From: Deinococcus aerolatus
Lineage (GTDB): Bacteria > Deinococcota > Deinococci > Deinococcales > Deinococcaceae
DNA length: 64,000 bases
Direction: 5' to 3'
NCBI RefSeq assembly: GCF_014647055.1
Contig: NZ_BMOL01000010.1
Coordinates: forward strand, 62,001 to 126,000
Shown: positions 32,418-43,305 of the stretch, piece after piece
Position numbering within the stretch: the stretch's first letter is position 1
Layout of the letters: each line of letters opens with the position of its first letter
Notes under the pieces: generated by a model
Databases searched by the model: none
What the model was told of the DNA's origin: nothing
What the model saw: only the letters and a program-made list of their open reading frames with translations
Made by a program: the position numbers and the translations under genes

Positions 32418-33353
32418 CTAAAGCTCGTTGACCTCCGGCTTAAAGCCCACTTCCCGGATGTACCGCAGGTACTCGGCCTCACTCAGCGCCTCGTTCTTTC
32501 CGCTCAGGGCCACGAAACATGCTTCCAGCACGTTGGTGGCAAAGTTGCGGTTGCCCATGCGCGGCGTCGTGGTGATCAGCCGCGCCACGCCGCGCTGCTT
32601 CATCCAGTCGCGGTCGGCCTGCGTAATCGTCTGCGTCAGGATGGTCTTGCCCTCCAGCGACGTCGGGGCGTAGCGCTTGGCGTAGTGGGTGTCCCCGGCG
32701 ATCACGTCGGCCCAGGCGTAATACCGGGTACCCTTGCCCTGCACGCTGCTTTCCTGCTTGGCCCCGGTGGGGTAAAACCAGTCCTGCGGCAGCTTGGTAA
32801 TCACCGGGAGCACCACTTTTGCCACGGTCCGCAGCGCCCGCAGCGAGCGCAGCGGGCGGTCAATACCCAGCCCGAACACCACGTCCCCGAACACGATGTC
32901 CGCGCCGTGCTGTGCCAGCGCCTCGGCCATGCCGAAACGGTCCACGGCAGACACCATCAGCACCTTCCGGGTGCGCCAGTTCAGCAGCGGGTCGAGCTGG
33001 GCAATCGCGTCTCGCTCCAGCGTGTTTTTCAGGCCGCTGCCGTCCAGCACAGGCGTCTGTCTGGCGTTCGCCACCAGCTTTCTGACGTTACCGAACTGGT
33101 AGCGTTTGCCGTCCGCGATCACGTACAGGTCCGCGCCGCCCAGCCCGAAGGCGTCCACCTGCCCGTCCAGTGCCCCGAACAGTTCGGCGGCCTTCTTGCT
33201 GTCGCCGTCGGTGCCGATGCGCTCCAGGATGAACGGCTGGCCCAGCAGCGTGACCGCCTCGCGGGCATTGCCCCGGCTGCTGCCCAGACTGACGCTGACA
33301 ACGTGTTTGTGGCCTGGGGGGGCCGGGGTCCAGCCGCTCAGAATGTCGCTCAT
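32418..33353 (-). CDS. Conserved cytosolic protein, possible dehydrogenase-like (quinate 5-dehydrogenase annotation)
   Basis: A 311-residue protein ([29 protein letters not shown]). Readable blocks include [10 protein letters not shown] near residue 19, an acidic [17 protein letters not shown] segment, [33 protein letters not shown] near 155-185, which looks like a nucleotide-binding Rossmann half, and [20 protein letters not shown] near 265. I recall database entries of this kind labelled quinate 5-dehydrogenase in Deinococcus, but no quinate or shikimate gene is nearby and I cannot confirm the reaction. ATTGTA (minus TACAAT, 33361-33366) is 7 bases before the ATG. It is divergent from panB. 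Confidence 0.65.
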   Translation of the reverse strand: MSDILSGWTPAPPGHKHVVSVSLGSSRGNAREAVTLLGQPFILERIGTDGDSKKAAELFGALDGQVDAFGLGGADLYVIADGKRYQFGNVRKLVANARQTPVLDGSGLKNTLERDAIAQLDPLLNWRTRKVLMVSAVDRFGMAEALAQHGADIVFGDVVFGLGIDRPLRSLRALRTVAKVVLPVITKLPQDWFYPTGAKQESSVQGKGTRYYAWADVIAGDTHYAKRYAPTSLEGKTILTQTITQADRDWMKQRGVARLITTTPRMGNRNFATNVLEACFVALSGKNEALSEAEYLRYIREVGFKPEVNEL

Positions 33354-33468
33354 GAACGGCATTGTAGGCGCGGAGAAATGCTGGGGAGGCAAAGGGCTTT
33401 GGGCCGGGCTGGTTCTGATTTTCGGCCGGACGGCGTGGGTCAGGCCCCTCCCTGCTACCCTGCCCCCT

Positions 33469-34290
33469 ATGAAGCGCAGCCTTCCCGAACTTCAGCACTC
33501 AGCCCAGCCGCTGGTGATGGTCACGGCCTACGATTACCCCGGCGGACGCCACGCCGAGGCTGCCGGGGTGGACCTGATTCTGGTGGGCGACAGCCTGGGC
33601 AACGTCGTGCTGGGCTACGACAGCACCGCCCCGGTCACGCTGGGCGACATGATCCACCACGCCCGCGCGGTGCGGCGGGGGGCGCCGGGAACGTTCATGG
33701 TGGTGGACCTGCCGTTCGGGACGTACCACACCGGGGTACAGGACGCCATGCGCAACGCCGTGCGCGTCATTCAGGAGACGGGCGCGGACGCGATTAAGAT
33801 GGAGGGAGCCTCGCCCGAGATCCTGGGCGTGGTGCAGACGCTGACCCGCAACGGCATCCCCGTGATGGGCCATGTGGGCCTGATGCCCCAGACCGCCACC
33901 GCGCAGGGTGGCCTGAAGGTGCAGGGCAAGGACGACGCCAGCGCCCGCGCTACCCTGGAAGGCGCTGTGGCCCTGGAAGCGGCGGGGGCCTTTGCGCTGG
34001 TGCTGGAGGTCATTCCCGCCCGCCTTGCCCGGCTGATCAGCGAGCGGCTGAGCATTCCCACCATCGGCATCGGTGCGGGCGTCGGCTGCGGCGGGCAGGT
34101 GCTGGTCACGCATGACCTGCTGGGCGTGTATGAGGGCGAGGAAAAGAAGATTGCCAAACGTTACGCTGAGGTGGGCCAGATTTCCCGCGAGGCCATCGAG
34201 CGCTACGCCGCCGAGGTCCGCGCCCGCGAATTTCCCGCGAAGGACAACAGCTTTGTGATGAAGGACGAGGTGCTGGACAGGCTGTACTGA
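33469..34290 (+). CDS. panB: 3-methyl-2-oxobutanoate hydroxymethyltransferase
   Basis: A 273-residue TIM-barrel enzyme that makes ketopantoate from ketoisovalerate and methylene-tetrahydrofolate, the first step to pantothenate and Co[36 protein letters not shown] (metal-binding Asp in VGDS), [26 protein letters not shown] and [22 protein letters not shown] are all present. TACCCT at 33456-33461 is 7 bases before the ATG. No panC or panE adjoins. It is convergent with sat; I see no good terminator in the 91 bases between. Confidence 0.96.
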   Translation: MKRSLPELQHSAQPLVMVTAYDYPGGRHAEAAGVDLILVGDSLGNVVLGYDSTAPVTLGDMIHHARAVRRGAPGTFMVVDLPFGTYHTGVQDAMRNAVRVIQETGADAIKMEGASPEILGVVQTLTRNGIPVMGHVGLMPQTATAQGGLKVQGKDDASARATLEGAVALEAAGAFALVLEVIPARLARLISERLSIPTIGIGAGVGCGGQVLVTHDLLGVYEGEEKKIAKRYAEVGQISREAIERYAAEVRAREFPAKDNSFVMKDEVLDRLY

Positions 34291-34381
34291 GCGGGGCAGT
34301 GGCCAGACAGGCCCACCACACAGCGTTCTGGTGATGGACCTGTTCGTCATTCTCTGCGCTTGAGGAGGATGCCAGAACAGC

Positions 34382-35542
34382 TCAGTTGCCGGAGGCCTGG
34401 TACGCCCGCCTCAAGACCTCGGCCACTTCCGGGCGGGTGAATTCGGGCGGCAGGTTCTGGCCCGCCCGCAGCTTCTCGCGGACCCTCGTGCCGCTCAGGA
34501 CCAGATGGTGCGCGGCGCCGTGCGGGCAGGTGCGCGGGCTGACCAGCTGCGCGCAGGACTGGCAGTAGAAGGTGTGCTCGAACTTCAGGATGCGGATGCC
34601 CAGTTCCTCGGCGGTGAACGCACCAAAAATCTCCTGCGCGTCGTAGGTGCCGTAGTACTGGCCCACACCCGCGTGATCGCGCCCCACGATGAAGTGGGTG
34701 GCCCCGTAGTTGCGCCTGGAAAGCGCGTGCGTGATCGCCTCGCGCGGCCCGGCGTAGCGCATGGCGGCGGGGTAGACGCTCAGCAGCGTGCGGGGGGCAG
34801 GGTAGTAGCGGTCCAGCAGGACCTCGTAGGCCTCCACCCGCACGCCGGCGGGGACGTCGTCGCCCTTGGTGGTGCCCACCAGTGGGTGCAGCAGCAGGCC
34901 GTCCACCAGTTCCAGCGCCACCTTGTGCAGGTACTCGTGCGCCCGGTGGATCGGGTTGCGGGTCTGGAAGGCCACCGTGGTGCGCCAGCCGCGCGCCTCA
35001 ATGACGGCGCGGACCTCGGCGGGGGTGCGGTGGTGCTGCGGAAAGGCCCCACGCGGCACCGCAAGCAGCGTCACCGGCCCGGCCAGATTGATCTCGCCCT
35101 GCGCGTACAGCGCTGCCACGCCGGGGTGGGCGGCCTCCTCGGTGCGGTAGACCTCGCGGGCCTCCCAGGCCTTGCGGGCCTCGAACTGCTCCTGCACGTC
35201 GATCCATCCCACCGCCGCGCCGCCACGGGTCAGCACGACGCGGCCCCGCAGGGCACCGGCCTCGGCGCGGCCCACCGGCAACGTGATGGGCAGGCCCCAC
35301 GGGGTGCCGTCCGCCAGGCGCAGATGCTCGATCACGCTCAGGTAATCGGCCTCGCCCAGAAAGCCGGTCAGCGGCGAGTACGCGCCGGTGGCCAGCAGTT
35401 CCAGATCGGCAGCGCTGCGTTCGGACAGGTCCAGGCGGGGCAGACCCCTGAGTTCAGCCTCGGACACGTGGTCGACCTGATGGACCAGCACGCCGCCCAG
35501 CGGCGTGGGCAGGGTGGTCACGGGATGGGGAAGGGTGGGCAT
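34382..35542 (-). CDS. sat: Sulfate adenylyltransferase (ATP sulfurylase)
   Basis: A 386-residue enzyme that activates sulfate to adenosine 5'-phosphosulfate. The nucleotidyltransferase motif is [16 protein letters not shown] near residue 190 and the second motif [12 protein letters not shown] near 287. The zinc-binding type Cys pattern [16 protein letters not shown] near 340 is that of bacterial homo-oligomeric enzymes. AGGAGA is 6 bases before the ATG. A promoter-like element at 35556-35592, shared with the head of the operon, suggests that sat is also transcribed on its own. Confidence 0.95.
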   Translation of the reverse strand: MPTLPHPVTTLPTPLGGVLVHQVDHVSEAELRGLPRLDLSERSAADLELLATGAYSPLTGFLGEADYLSVIEHLRLADGTPWGLPITLPVGRAEAGALRGRVVLTRGGAAVGWIDVQEQFEARKAWEAREVYRTEEAAHPGVAALYAQGEINLAGPVTLLAVPRGAFPQHHRTPAEVRAVIEARGWRTTVAFQTRNPIHRAHEYLHKVALELVDGLLLHPLVGTTKGDDVPAGVRVEAYEVLLDRYYPAPRTLLSVYPAAMRYAGPREAITHALSRRNYGATHFIVGRDHAGVGQYYGTYDAQEIFGAFTAEELGIRILKFEHTFYCQSCAQLVSPRTCPHGAAHHLVLSGTRVREKLRAGQNLPPEFTRPEVAEVLRRAYQASGN

Positions 35543-35555
35543 GTGGATTCTCCTG

Positions 35556-35592
35556 GGTTAAATTTAAAGTGGATGAAAGAGGTCAACTATTG
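35556..35592 (-). promoter_or_regulatory. Promoter/operator element of sat, second copy of the sulfur-operon element
   Basis: Minus strand: AATAGTTGAC contains a -35 TTGACC; 14 bases on lies TAAATT as possible -10. The ten bases AATAGTTGAC and the pattern TTT-N2-TC downstream of them match the element at 38947-38986, ending in TTTAACC versus TTTACC. Confidence 0.6.
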
Positions 35593-35605
35593 GCCTAAAA
35601 AAAGA

Positions 35606-36325
35606 TCAGAGCCTACCGTCACCAGCCCACAGTCCGCACTCGGTCTTGCCCTGCCCGGCCCAGCGTCCGGCGCGGGCGTCCTCGCCGGGGCGCACGGCGC
35701 GGGTGCAGGGCCAGCAGCCCACCGACAGGAAGCCGTCGGCGTACAGCGGATTGACCGGCAGCGCGTGTTCGGCGGCGTAGGCTTCCAGCTCCTGGCGGGT
35801 CCACCCGGCCAGCGGGTTGATCCTGATTCGCACACCGCCCTCCTCGATAAAGGGAATCTCGGCGCGGGTGACGGCCTGATCTCGGCTGCGGGCGTTCAGC
35901 AGGGCGGAGGGGTTCTTGCGGCGCAGGTACTTCTGAAGCGGCGCCACCTTGCGGGCCGCGCAGCAGGCGTCGGGATTCGCGGCGTACAGCTCCGGTGGGG
36001 TGCGCCCGTCGTCCGGCGACGCGCCCGCGTTCAGCGTCACGAATTCCAGCTGCGGGTAGCGCTCGGCCAGCCGGTCACGGGTCTGAAGTGTTTCGGGAAA
36101 GTGGTAACCCGTATCCACAAAAACAACCTGCCCCCGGTAACCCGCCCGCACCGCCAGATCGATCAGCACGGCGCCGTTCAGGTTGAAGGCGCTGGGCATC
36201 AGCACGTCCGGGTGGGTCTGGATGGCCCAGTCGATGAGGGCGAGGGTCTCTGACTCCTTTCCGCCTGTGGGAGAGGCTGACAGAGGGCGCGATTCAGCGG
36301 CGAATCCGCTCACGCCCGCCGTCAC
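35606..36325 (-). CDS. cysH: Adenylyl-sulfate (APS/PAPS) reductase
   Basis: A 239-residue enzyme that reduces activated sulfate to sulfite. The DACCAARK and GCWPCTR cysteine pairs near residues 118 and 205 are the 4Fe-4S ligands of APS-type reductases. The catalytic Cys is in KTECGLW at the C-terminus, where the usual motif is ECGLH, so the His is replaced by Trp. [18 protein letters not shown] near 70 is standard. It begins with a GTG that overlaps the cysC stop (GTGA). An iron-sulfur APS reductase beside an APS kinase is worth note. Confidence 0.92.
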   Translation of the reverse strand: MTAGVSGFAAESRPLSASPTGGKESETLALIDWAIQTHPDVLMPSAFNLNGAVLIDLAVRAGYRGQVVFVDTGYHFPETLQTRDRLAERYPQLEFVTLNAGASPDDGRTPPELYAANPDACCAARKVAPLQKYLRRKNPSALLNARSRDQAVTRAEIPFIEEGGVRIRINPLAGWTRQELEAYAAEHALPVNPLYADGFLSVGCWPCTRAVRPGEDARAGRWAGQGKTECGLWAGDGRL

Positions 36326-36872
36326 TCTTCCCCCAGCGCCTGCAATAGACCCCGCAGTCCTTCTTGCACGGTCAGCTCAGCGGTTCGCAGGTGCAGGTCC
36401 GGCGTTTGCGGAGCCTCGTAGGGATCGCTGACGCCGGTGAAGTGCTGAATCTCGCCCGCAATCGCTTTCAGGTACAGCCCCTTCACGTCGCGCGCCGTGA
36501 CCACCTCCAGCGGTGCGTCCACGAACACTTCCAGCGCGTTCGGTAGGGCGGCCAGCACCTCACGGCGGGTGTCGGCGTAGGGGCTGATGGCGCTGACCAG
36601 CACGGTCACGCCGTGTCTGGCCAGCAGGCCCGCGACGAAGCCGATGCGGCGGACATTGGTGTCGCGGTCCTGACGCGAGAAGCCCAGGCCTTTACTCAGG
36701 TTCTCGCGTACGGCGTCGCCGTCCAGCAGCTCCGCCGCCACGCCACGCGCCGTCAGTTCGGCGTGCAGGGCGGCGGCCAGCGTGCTTTTCCCGGCCCCGC
36801 TGAGGCCGGTGAACCACACCACCCGGCCCGCCCTGGCGGTTTCAGGCTCAGGCCGGCGCTCCAGCGTGGCGG

Positions 36873-36876
<4 letters not shown>
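36322..36876 (-). CDS. cysC: Adenylyl-sulfate kinase
   Basis: A 184-residue P-loop kinase that phosphorylates APS to PAPS. Walker A is [13 protein letters not shown] near residue 23. [33 protein letters not shown] near 53 and [24 protein letters not shown] near 115 are family blocks. Its ATG overlaps the sir stop (ATGA) and its stop overlaps cysH, so the three are translated together. Confidence 0.95.
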
Positions 36877-38441
<1,565 letters not shown>

Positions 38442-38474
38442 GTGGGATACCTCGGGGGTGGAGAGAGCGCAGTC

Positions 38475-38936
38475 TCAGCGGCTCAGGACGGCGTAGCGCA
38501 GGCGGCGGTACTGGAAGTACATCAGGCAGCCCACACAGATCTTCTGGCTCAGGTTCAGGCCCGCCAGCGCAATCACGGCCAGCCCCAGACCGAGGCTCAG
38601 CAGCGGCGCTCCGGCCAGCCCGCTCAGGGCCGAGGCCAGCAGGAAGACCCCGCCCACGCCCTGCGCAAAGTGGTGGGCGCGGGGGTCCTCAGCGACGACT
38701 TCGGGCCTCAGCCCCAGCCGTCGCCCGAACATTCGGTACGCGGCCCGCAGCGGTGAGAGGTCCGGGCGCAACGCCCCCAGCAGTATGGCCGCCCCCAGGG
38801 CCAGCGTCAGGGCGCCCAGGCCTGACACCAGCGCCAACGTGGTGACGCCGATTACCGTGTACTGGTTGAACTTCAGCGCGCTGAGGTCCGTCTGGGCGGG
38901 GCCGGAAGGGAGGCGGGCGAGGGCTGAGGTAATCAT
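38475..38936 (-). CDS. DUF4395 membrane protein at the head of the sulfur operon
   Basis: A 153-residue membrane protein with two helical pairs (GVTTLALVSGLGALTLALGAAILLGAL near 30-56 and GVGGVFLLASALSGLAGAPLLSLGLGLAVIALAGLNL near 95-131). It carries the FNQYTVIG opening and a C-terminal CVGC pair of DUF4395. Such proteins often sit beside sulfur or thiosulfate genes, and its place first in this operon suggests a role in sulfur import or handling; that is inference. No Shine-Dalgarno; TACCTT 8 bases upstream may be its -10. Confidence 0.78.
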   Translation of the reverse strand: MITSALARLPSGPAQTDLSALKFNQYTVIGVTTLALVSGLGALTLALGAAILLGALRPDLSPLRAAYRMFGRRLGLRPEVVAEDPRAHHFAQGVGGVFLLASALSGLAGAPLLSLGLGLAVIALAGLNLSQKICVGCLMYFQYRRLRYAVLSR

Positions 38937-38943
38937 TGATCAA

Positions 38944-38986
38944 AAAGGTAAACCTTTATTGATGACAAAACAAGTCAACTATTACC
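38944..38986 (-). promoter_or_regulatory. Promoter/operator region of the sulfate-assimilation operon
   Basis: Minus strand: AATAGTTGACT holds a -35-like TTGACT, followed by TTTTGTCATCAA, which is partly inverted to it. Next comes the palindrome AAAGGT-N2-ACCTTT (38944-38957). The AATAGTTGAC word and spacing recur before sat. Such paired elements suggest control by one sulfur-responsive regulator, not identified here. Confidence 0.55.
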
Positions 38987-39282
38987 GGGTGAGCTAGACC
39001 GGGCGGTTCAGCCGGGGTCAAGTCGTACAGGTGACGGTACACGTCGCGCATCCGCTGGAACTCGGCGTTGTTGCGCTGCAGTTCCTCCAGTTGCAGGGAA
39101 AGCTCGATCTGGTGGACCTGCAATTCATGCTGCTGAAACTGAAAGTCCAGCGCCAGTTGCGCCGGGGCCACCGGGGAAGGCGCGGCGGCGCGGCCCGCAC
39201 GGGCCTGCTGCTCGGCCTGCGTCCGCAGGTCCGTCCTGGGCCCAGCATCGGCAGTTCTGGGGGGGGTCTGGCAGCACGGCAT
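38956..39282 (-). CDS. Short coiled-coil protein resembling the pre-PAS segment of sensor kinases (fragment?)
   Basis: A 108-residue protein. From about residue 38 on it reads LALDFQFQQHELQVHQIELSLQLEELQRNNAEFQRMRDVYRHLYDLTPAE, the coiled lead-in that in many histidine kinases joins directly to a PAS domain ('LYDLAPVGY...'). Here the PAS domain is missing and the frame stops 18 residues later, in the sulfur-operon promoter. AGGA 6 bases before the ATG at 39282 gives a start. It may be the remains of a longer sensor or a free-standing small protein. No kinase remnant follows. Confidence 0.5.
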   Translation of the reverse strand: MPCCQTPPRTADAGPRTDLRTQAEQQARAGRAAAPSPVAPAQLALDFQFQQHELQVHQIELSLQLEELQRNNAEFQRMRDVYRHLYDLTPAEPPGLAHPVIVDLFCHQ

Positions 39283-39543
39283 ATCTGGTCCTCGCATGGG
39301 CTTGAGGGTGGGTAGAAAAGGGCCACCGCCAGCGCGTGTTGTGGGCGGGTCTGCCCGCGCGTCCGCTGCCGGAGAATGAACATCCTGCCAAAGAAAAAGG
39401 GATGGTGCCCCACACTGGCAGTTCATGTGGCCATACACCGTAAACAAATTCTCAGCGCCGGGTGATGAGGCTGGCGGGCGTCCGCTGTCCCGGCCCATGT
39501 CCGCGTGGTCCCGCGCGGGGCCGTGGGCATTACACTCGGTTCC

Positions 39544-40080
39544 GTGAAGACGCACACCGTACAGGTTGGGGACGTGACCCGTGAACTGCCCATTGTGGAG
39601 GTCGCCCCAGGCGTTCATGTGGCGCTGTTCAACATGCTGGGCGACACCGAGGTCACTGAGGCCGCCGGCAAGGCGCTGGCCCGCCTGCTGCCTGCCGATA
39701 TCGACGTGCTGGTCACGCCGGAGGTCAAGGCGCTGTCGCTGGCGCACGTCATCAGCCGTGAGACGGGCAAGCCGTACATCGTGATCCGCAAGACGCAAAA
39801 GCCCTACATGGTGGACCCGGTGGCGCGGGAAGTGGTCAGCATCACCACCGGCATTCCGCAACTGCTGGTGCTTGACGGCTTTGATGTGCCCAAGATTCGG
39901 GGCCGCCGGGTGGCCATTGTGGACGATGTGGTTTCCAGCGGCGGCACCCTGCACTCGCTGCGCCAGATCATCGACGAGGTGGGCGGCGAGGTGGCCGCCG
40001 TGCTGGCCGTCTTTACCGAGGGTGAGGAGCGCGAGGAGGTCACGGCGCTGGGCCACCTTCCGCTGTTTCCTGGTGCCTGA
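39544..40080 (+). CDS. Adenine phosphoribosyltransferase-like protein
   Basis: A 178-residue type I PRTase. The PRPP loop [17 protein letters not shown] is near residues 122-138. [32 protein letters not shown] near 58-90 is APRT-like, so adenine to AMP is the likely reaction. The start is a GTG at 39544, placed by TACACT (39531-39536) 7 bases upstream: leaderless with GTG. A paralogue follows 44 bases downstream; the small hairpin CCCCGGT-CTG-ACCGGGG (40083-40099) lies between them. Confidence 0.82.
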   Translation: MKTHTVQVGDVTRELPIVEVAPGVHVALFNMLGDTEVTEAAGKALARLLPADIDVLVTPEVKALSLAHVISRETGKPYIVIRKTQKPYMVDPVAREVVSITTGIPQLLVLDGFDVPKIRGRRVAIVDDVVSSGGTLHSLRQIIDEVGGEVAAVLAVFTEGEEREEVTALGHLPLFPGA

Positions 40081-40124
40081 TTCCCCGGTCTGACCGGGGA
40101 CGGGGCCGCGGGCTAAGCTGGGGC

Positions 40125-40673
40125 ATGACCCAGGCCAACCAGGAAGTGAGCGTGAAGATTGGCGGCGTGAGCCGCACCCTGCCCAGCGCCCGGGCGGGCA
40201 GCATGGGCCGCGTGCCGCTGGTGGAATTCATCGGCGACAGCGAATTCACCAAGGCGGTGGCCAGGGAAATGCTGGTCATGATTCCCGAAGGCACCGAGGT
40301 GCTGCTGACGGTGGTGACCAACGCGCTGCCGCTGGCCCACGAACTCAGCCACCTGAGCGGGCTGCCCTACGAGTGCGTGCGCAAGAAGCGCCGCCCCTAC
40401 ATGCAAGACCCCATCATTCAGGACGCCCCCAGCATGACCCTGGGGGTGGCCGAGACCTTCTGGCTGGACAGTCCGCACGCTGCCCGCCTGCACGGCAAGA
40501 AAGTCGCCATTGTGCAGGACGTGATTTCCAGCGGCGGCACCGCGCAGACGCTGGCCCGCATCGTCGAACGTTCGGGCGGCACCGTCAGCGGGTACGTGGC
40601 CGCCTTCCGGCAGGGCGAGGGCGCCCTGAGCCTGCCCTTCAAGTACCTGGAAAAGCTGCCTGCCCGGATCTGA
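40125..40673 (+). CDS. APRT-like phosphoribosyltransferase paralogue with altered PRPP loop
   Basis: A 182-residue paralogue of the preceding gene ([46 protein letters not shown]). Its PRPP motif is [17 protein letters not shown]: the first of the two acidic residues is replaced by Gln. The rest of the fold, including RKKRRPYM, is kept. It may use another base or have become regulatory. TAAGCT at 40114-40119 is 5 bases before the ATG. Confidence 0.78.
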   Translation: MTQANQEVSVKIGGVSRTLPSARAGSMGRVPLVEFIGDSEFTKAVAREMLVMIPEGTEVLLTVVTNALPLAHELSHLSGLPYECVRKKRRPYMQDPIIQDAPSMTLGVAETFWLDSPHAARLHGKKVAIVQDVISSGGTAQTLARIVERSGGTVSGYVAAFRQGEGALSLPFKYLEKLPARI

Positions 40674-40753
40674 AGCCCGGTGACCAGAAAGTTCAGCCGC
40701 CGCGACTTTCGGCTGACGTGCGGCTCACCCACGCCCGTTAGCCTGACCGGACG

Positions 40754-41407
40754 ATGGTGGACTGGATTCAAAACCTGATGAGTAGCCTGGGGTACCTGGG
40801 CATCGTGCTGCTGATGGTGCTGGAGAACGTGTTTCCGCCGATTCCCAGCGAGCTGATTCTGCCCTTGGCGGGTTTTGCGGCCTCGCGCGGCGACCTGAGC
40901 GTCGTGGGCGTGGTGCTGGCGGGCACGCTGGGCAGCGTCGTGGGCACCCTGCCGCTGTATTTCATCGGGCGGGTGTTCAGCGAGGAGCGGCTCGTGGCCT
41001 GGGCTGACCGGCACGGCCGGTGGCTGGCCCTGAGCGGCCAGGACATCCGTAAGCCCGACGACTGGTTTGACCGTCACGGTCCGAAGGCGGTGCTATTCGG
41101 GCGCATGGTGCCGGGCATCCGCAGCCTGCTGAGCCTGCCGGCCGGCATGAGCGAGATGGCGCTGCCCACCTTCTTGCTGTACAGCGCTATTGGTTCGGCG
41201 CTGTGGGCCAGCCTGCTGACCGGCGCGGGCTACCTGCTGGGCGATCACTACGAGCGGGTGGGCGAGTACCTCGGCCCGGCCTCCACCGTGATTGTCGGGG
41301 TTCTGGTGGTCGTGGCCACCGTGTGGTTTGTGCGTCGTCGGCAACAGGCCGCCGCGCAGCCCGCCCGGGCAGACCACACGGAGCAGCCAGCCCGACGTCA
41401 GAGCTGA
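40754..41407 (+). CDS. DedA family membrane protein
   Basis: A 217-residue SNARE-associated/DedA protein. The re-entrant motif EN-FPPIPSELILPLAGF is near residue 23-40, and the second FGRMVPGIRSLLSLPAGMSEMALPTF near 115-140 carries the conserved Arg residues. About five membrane segments, then a C-terminal Arg/Gln-rich tail. Members act in envelope lipid (undecaprenyl-phosphate or phospholipid) transport and proton balance. A TAGCCT box at 40739-40744, 9 bases before the ATG, may be its -10. Confidence 0.9.
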   Translation: MVDWIQNLMSSLGYLGIVLLMVLENVFPPIPSELILPLAGFAASRGDLSVVGVVLAGTLGSVVGTLPLYFIGRVFSEERLVAWADRHGRWLALSGQDIRKPDDWFDRHGPKAVLFGRMVPGIRSLLSLPAGMSEMALPTFLLYSAIGSALWASLLTGAGYLLGDHYERVGEYLGPASTVIVGVLVVVATVWFVRRRQQAAAQPARADHTEQPARRQS

Positions 41408-41534
41408 GCACCATCTCAACGCTGACGGGCGCGGCGCACAGGTTCGGGCGCGTCCAATCAGGGCGGGGTCTGCGGGTGATCGCGGCACAGGAAGGTGCCC
41501 AGCGGCCTCGCCGCCCGGGTTGTTCCGGTTCAGG
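41408..41534. other. Noncoding sequence after dedA
   Basis: No feature recognised apart from the beginning of the decayed hydrolase segment that follows. Confidence 0.3.
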
Positions 41535-41786
41535 TACGGCGTGATCAGGGCCACGAGGGCGCGCTGCAGGGAGCTGACTGCCGCGCTGGCCGCTACCGGG
41601 CACACCGATCACACCCTGAAGCTGTGGCCCAGACCGGGCCACAGTCTCGGCCCAGCGGCAGACCTCACGCGCGATGGCTTTGCCGCAATGGCCGCCGGGC
41701 CGAGGAACGACATGGCGGCGTGGCTGCGGGCAAAGGCGCGCACCCGGACCGGCACGCTGACCCGGCGGGTGTGGCAGGTGAGCTAG
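41535..41786 (+). pseudogene. Decayed C-terminal piece of an alpha/beta hydrolase
   Basis: The frame RARCRELTAALAATGHTDHTLKLWPRPGHSLG...LTRDGFAAMAAGPRNDMAAWLRAKA looks like the last third of an alpha/beta hydrolase: the strand after the acid, then the catalytic His in PRPGHSLG, then the closing helix ending in W-L. Nothing upstream in this frame encodes the Ser-bearing part, and no start signal is visible. A 5' deletion is the simplest reading. Similarity is judged by eye and is modest. Confidence 0.4.
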
Positions 41787-42376
41787 AGGGCCGCCTGTTG
41801 GTGCGCCGCCTTCAGGGCCGCGAGCGCCCGGCCCCGGTGGCTGATCGCCTGTTTCTCGGCCACGGTCATCTCGGCCAGGGTGCGGGTCTGGCCGTCGGGG
41901 ACAAACAGAGGATCGTAGCCGAAGCCGCCGCTGCCGCGCGGGCCTTCCAGCAGCGTGCCGGGCAGTTCGCCCCGGTACGTCTCCACGTGCCCGTTGGGAT
42001 GGGCCAGGATCACCACCGACACGAACCGGGCACGGCGGTTGCCCTGCCCGCGCAGCCGCTCCAGCAGGTAAAGGTTGCGCTCCAGATCGCTGTCCCGGCC
42101 GCCAAAACGTGCGCTGTACACGCCCGGCTCGCCGTTCAGGGCGTCCACCTCGATGCCGCTGTCGTCGGCCAGGGCGTAGGTGCGGGTCATCAGCGCCACC
42201 GTGCAGGCCTTCAGGGCAGCGTTTTCCTCGTAGGTGGCGCCGGTTTCCTCGGGCAGGGTCAGGTTCCCCAGCGGCCGCAGGGTCCAGCCCAGTTCCGCCA
42301 GCGCCTCGCCGATCTCGCGCACCTTGCCGGCGTTTCCTGTCGCCACCGTCACCTGCATTGCCCCGTTGTTCGTCAC
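41783..42376 (-). CDS. rdgB: XTP/dITP diphosphatase (RdgB/HAM1)
   Basis: A 197-residue house-cleaning enzyme that hydrolyses dITP, XTP and related non-canonical nucleotides. VTVATGNAGKVREIGEAL near the start, EENAALKA, LADDSGIEVDALNGEPGVYSARFGG and GSGGFGYDPLFVP (near residue 155) are the family blocks. The start is the GTG at 42376, placed by TACACT (42384-42389, minus) 7 bases upstream; an internal ATG six codons later is possible but less well placed. Confidence 0.95.
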   Translation of the reverse strand: MTNNGAMQVTVATGNAGKVREIGEALAELGWTLRPLGNLTLPEETGATYEENAALKACTVALMTRTYALADDSGIEVDALNGEPGVYSARFGGRDSDLERNLYLLERLRGQGNRRARFVSVVILAHPNGHVETYRGELPGTLLEGPRGSGGFGYDPLFVPDGQTRTLAEMTVAEKQAISHRGRALAALKAAHQQAAL

Positions 42377-42441
42377 GCCCCAGAGTGTACGGGGAAAAGC
42401 GCGGCGTGGTGTGCATGGCCGCGCGGTGCAGGTGGCCGCTC

Positions 42442-43149
42442 TTAGCGTGCCCGGGCCGTGCCGTCTGCCCCCCGTAGCGGCAGTTCGGCACGCACCCGCC
42501 AGCGGGCCTCACCTGGGCGCCTCTCGAACAGGGTCAGGCCCGTGTAGGTCTGCGCGATAAAGGGCCGCAGGCGCCCTTCCAGCTCGCGGCGCAGGCCCTG
42601 TGGATCGGTGCCGCCGTAGGGTTGCACCACGGTGAAATGCGGCTGCCAGGTGTCCAGCCCGCGAGGCGTGTGCAGCAGCGACATGCGGGCGGCTTCGTGC
42701 GGCTGCCCCCACAGCCCCCGCGCCACCGGCCCGGAAAAGGGCGAACGCGTCACGAAGCGCGACAGGCGTGCGAGCAGCAGGGTGTGCGCCACCAGCAGGG
42801 CGGGGGAAGGGTCGAGCTGCAGCACCCAGGTTTCGCCGTCGTCCCAGACCTCGATCCTGCCGCCGCTCAGGGACAGGTCCGCGTCCGGCGACAGGCTGTC
42901 GACGCAGGCCCGCGCCTCGGCCTCCAGGGCGGACCACCACGCGGGATGGGTACCGAACCCCTCCACCACCGTCAGATGAAACCCGAAGGGTCCGGCGTCG
43001 GCCTGCCACTCCGGACGCAGAAAGGCAGGCAGGACCAGGTCGCGCTGGGCCCGCACGTCGAATCCCAGCAGTTCGGAACCGCTGCGGTACAGCGCGGAAT
43101 CGGCGCCGGGACACAGGTAGACGGCAAAGGACGGTGCGGTGTCGGGCAT
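42442..43149 (-). CDS. 2H phosphoesterase superfamily protein (DUF1045-like)
   Basis: A 235-residue protein with the two HxT motifs that define 2H phosphoesterases: FHLTVVEGF near residue 57 and PHFTVVQPY near 171, in a duplicated fold. The opening FAVYLCPGADSALYRSGSELLGFD resembles DUF1045 proteins. Members open 2',3'-cyclic phosphates or related phosphodiesters in RNA or nucleotides. No phosphonate genes adjoin, so the phosphonate role given to some DUF1045 proteins is not supported here. No clear promoter. Confidence 0.75.
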   Translation of the reverse strand: MPDTAPSFAVYLCPGADSALYRSGSELLGFDVRAQRDLVLPAFLRPEWQADAGPFGFHLTVVEGFGTHPAWWSALEAEARACVDSLSPDADLSLSGGRIEVWDDGETWVLQLDPSPALLVAHTLLLARLSRFVTRSPFSGPVARGLWGQPHEAARMSLLHTPRGLDTWQPHFTVVQPYGGTDPQGLRRELEGRLRPFIAQTYTGLTLFERRPGEARWRVRAELPLRGADGTARAR

Positions 43150-43305
43150 GCAGGATTGTGGCAGATGCCGGTCTGGCGCGGCCCTTCACGTGGGGGTTAT
43201 CCTGGATCTCGGCTCCTGTTTCAGCAGTGAGAGCGCCGCCACAGGCCCCGCCGCTGTCAGCCTTGCTCCGGTGTCCCGGTCCGGCTGACCGTATAGTGTG
43301 GCCTC

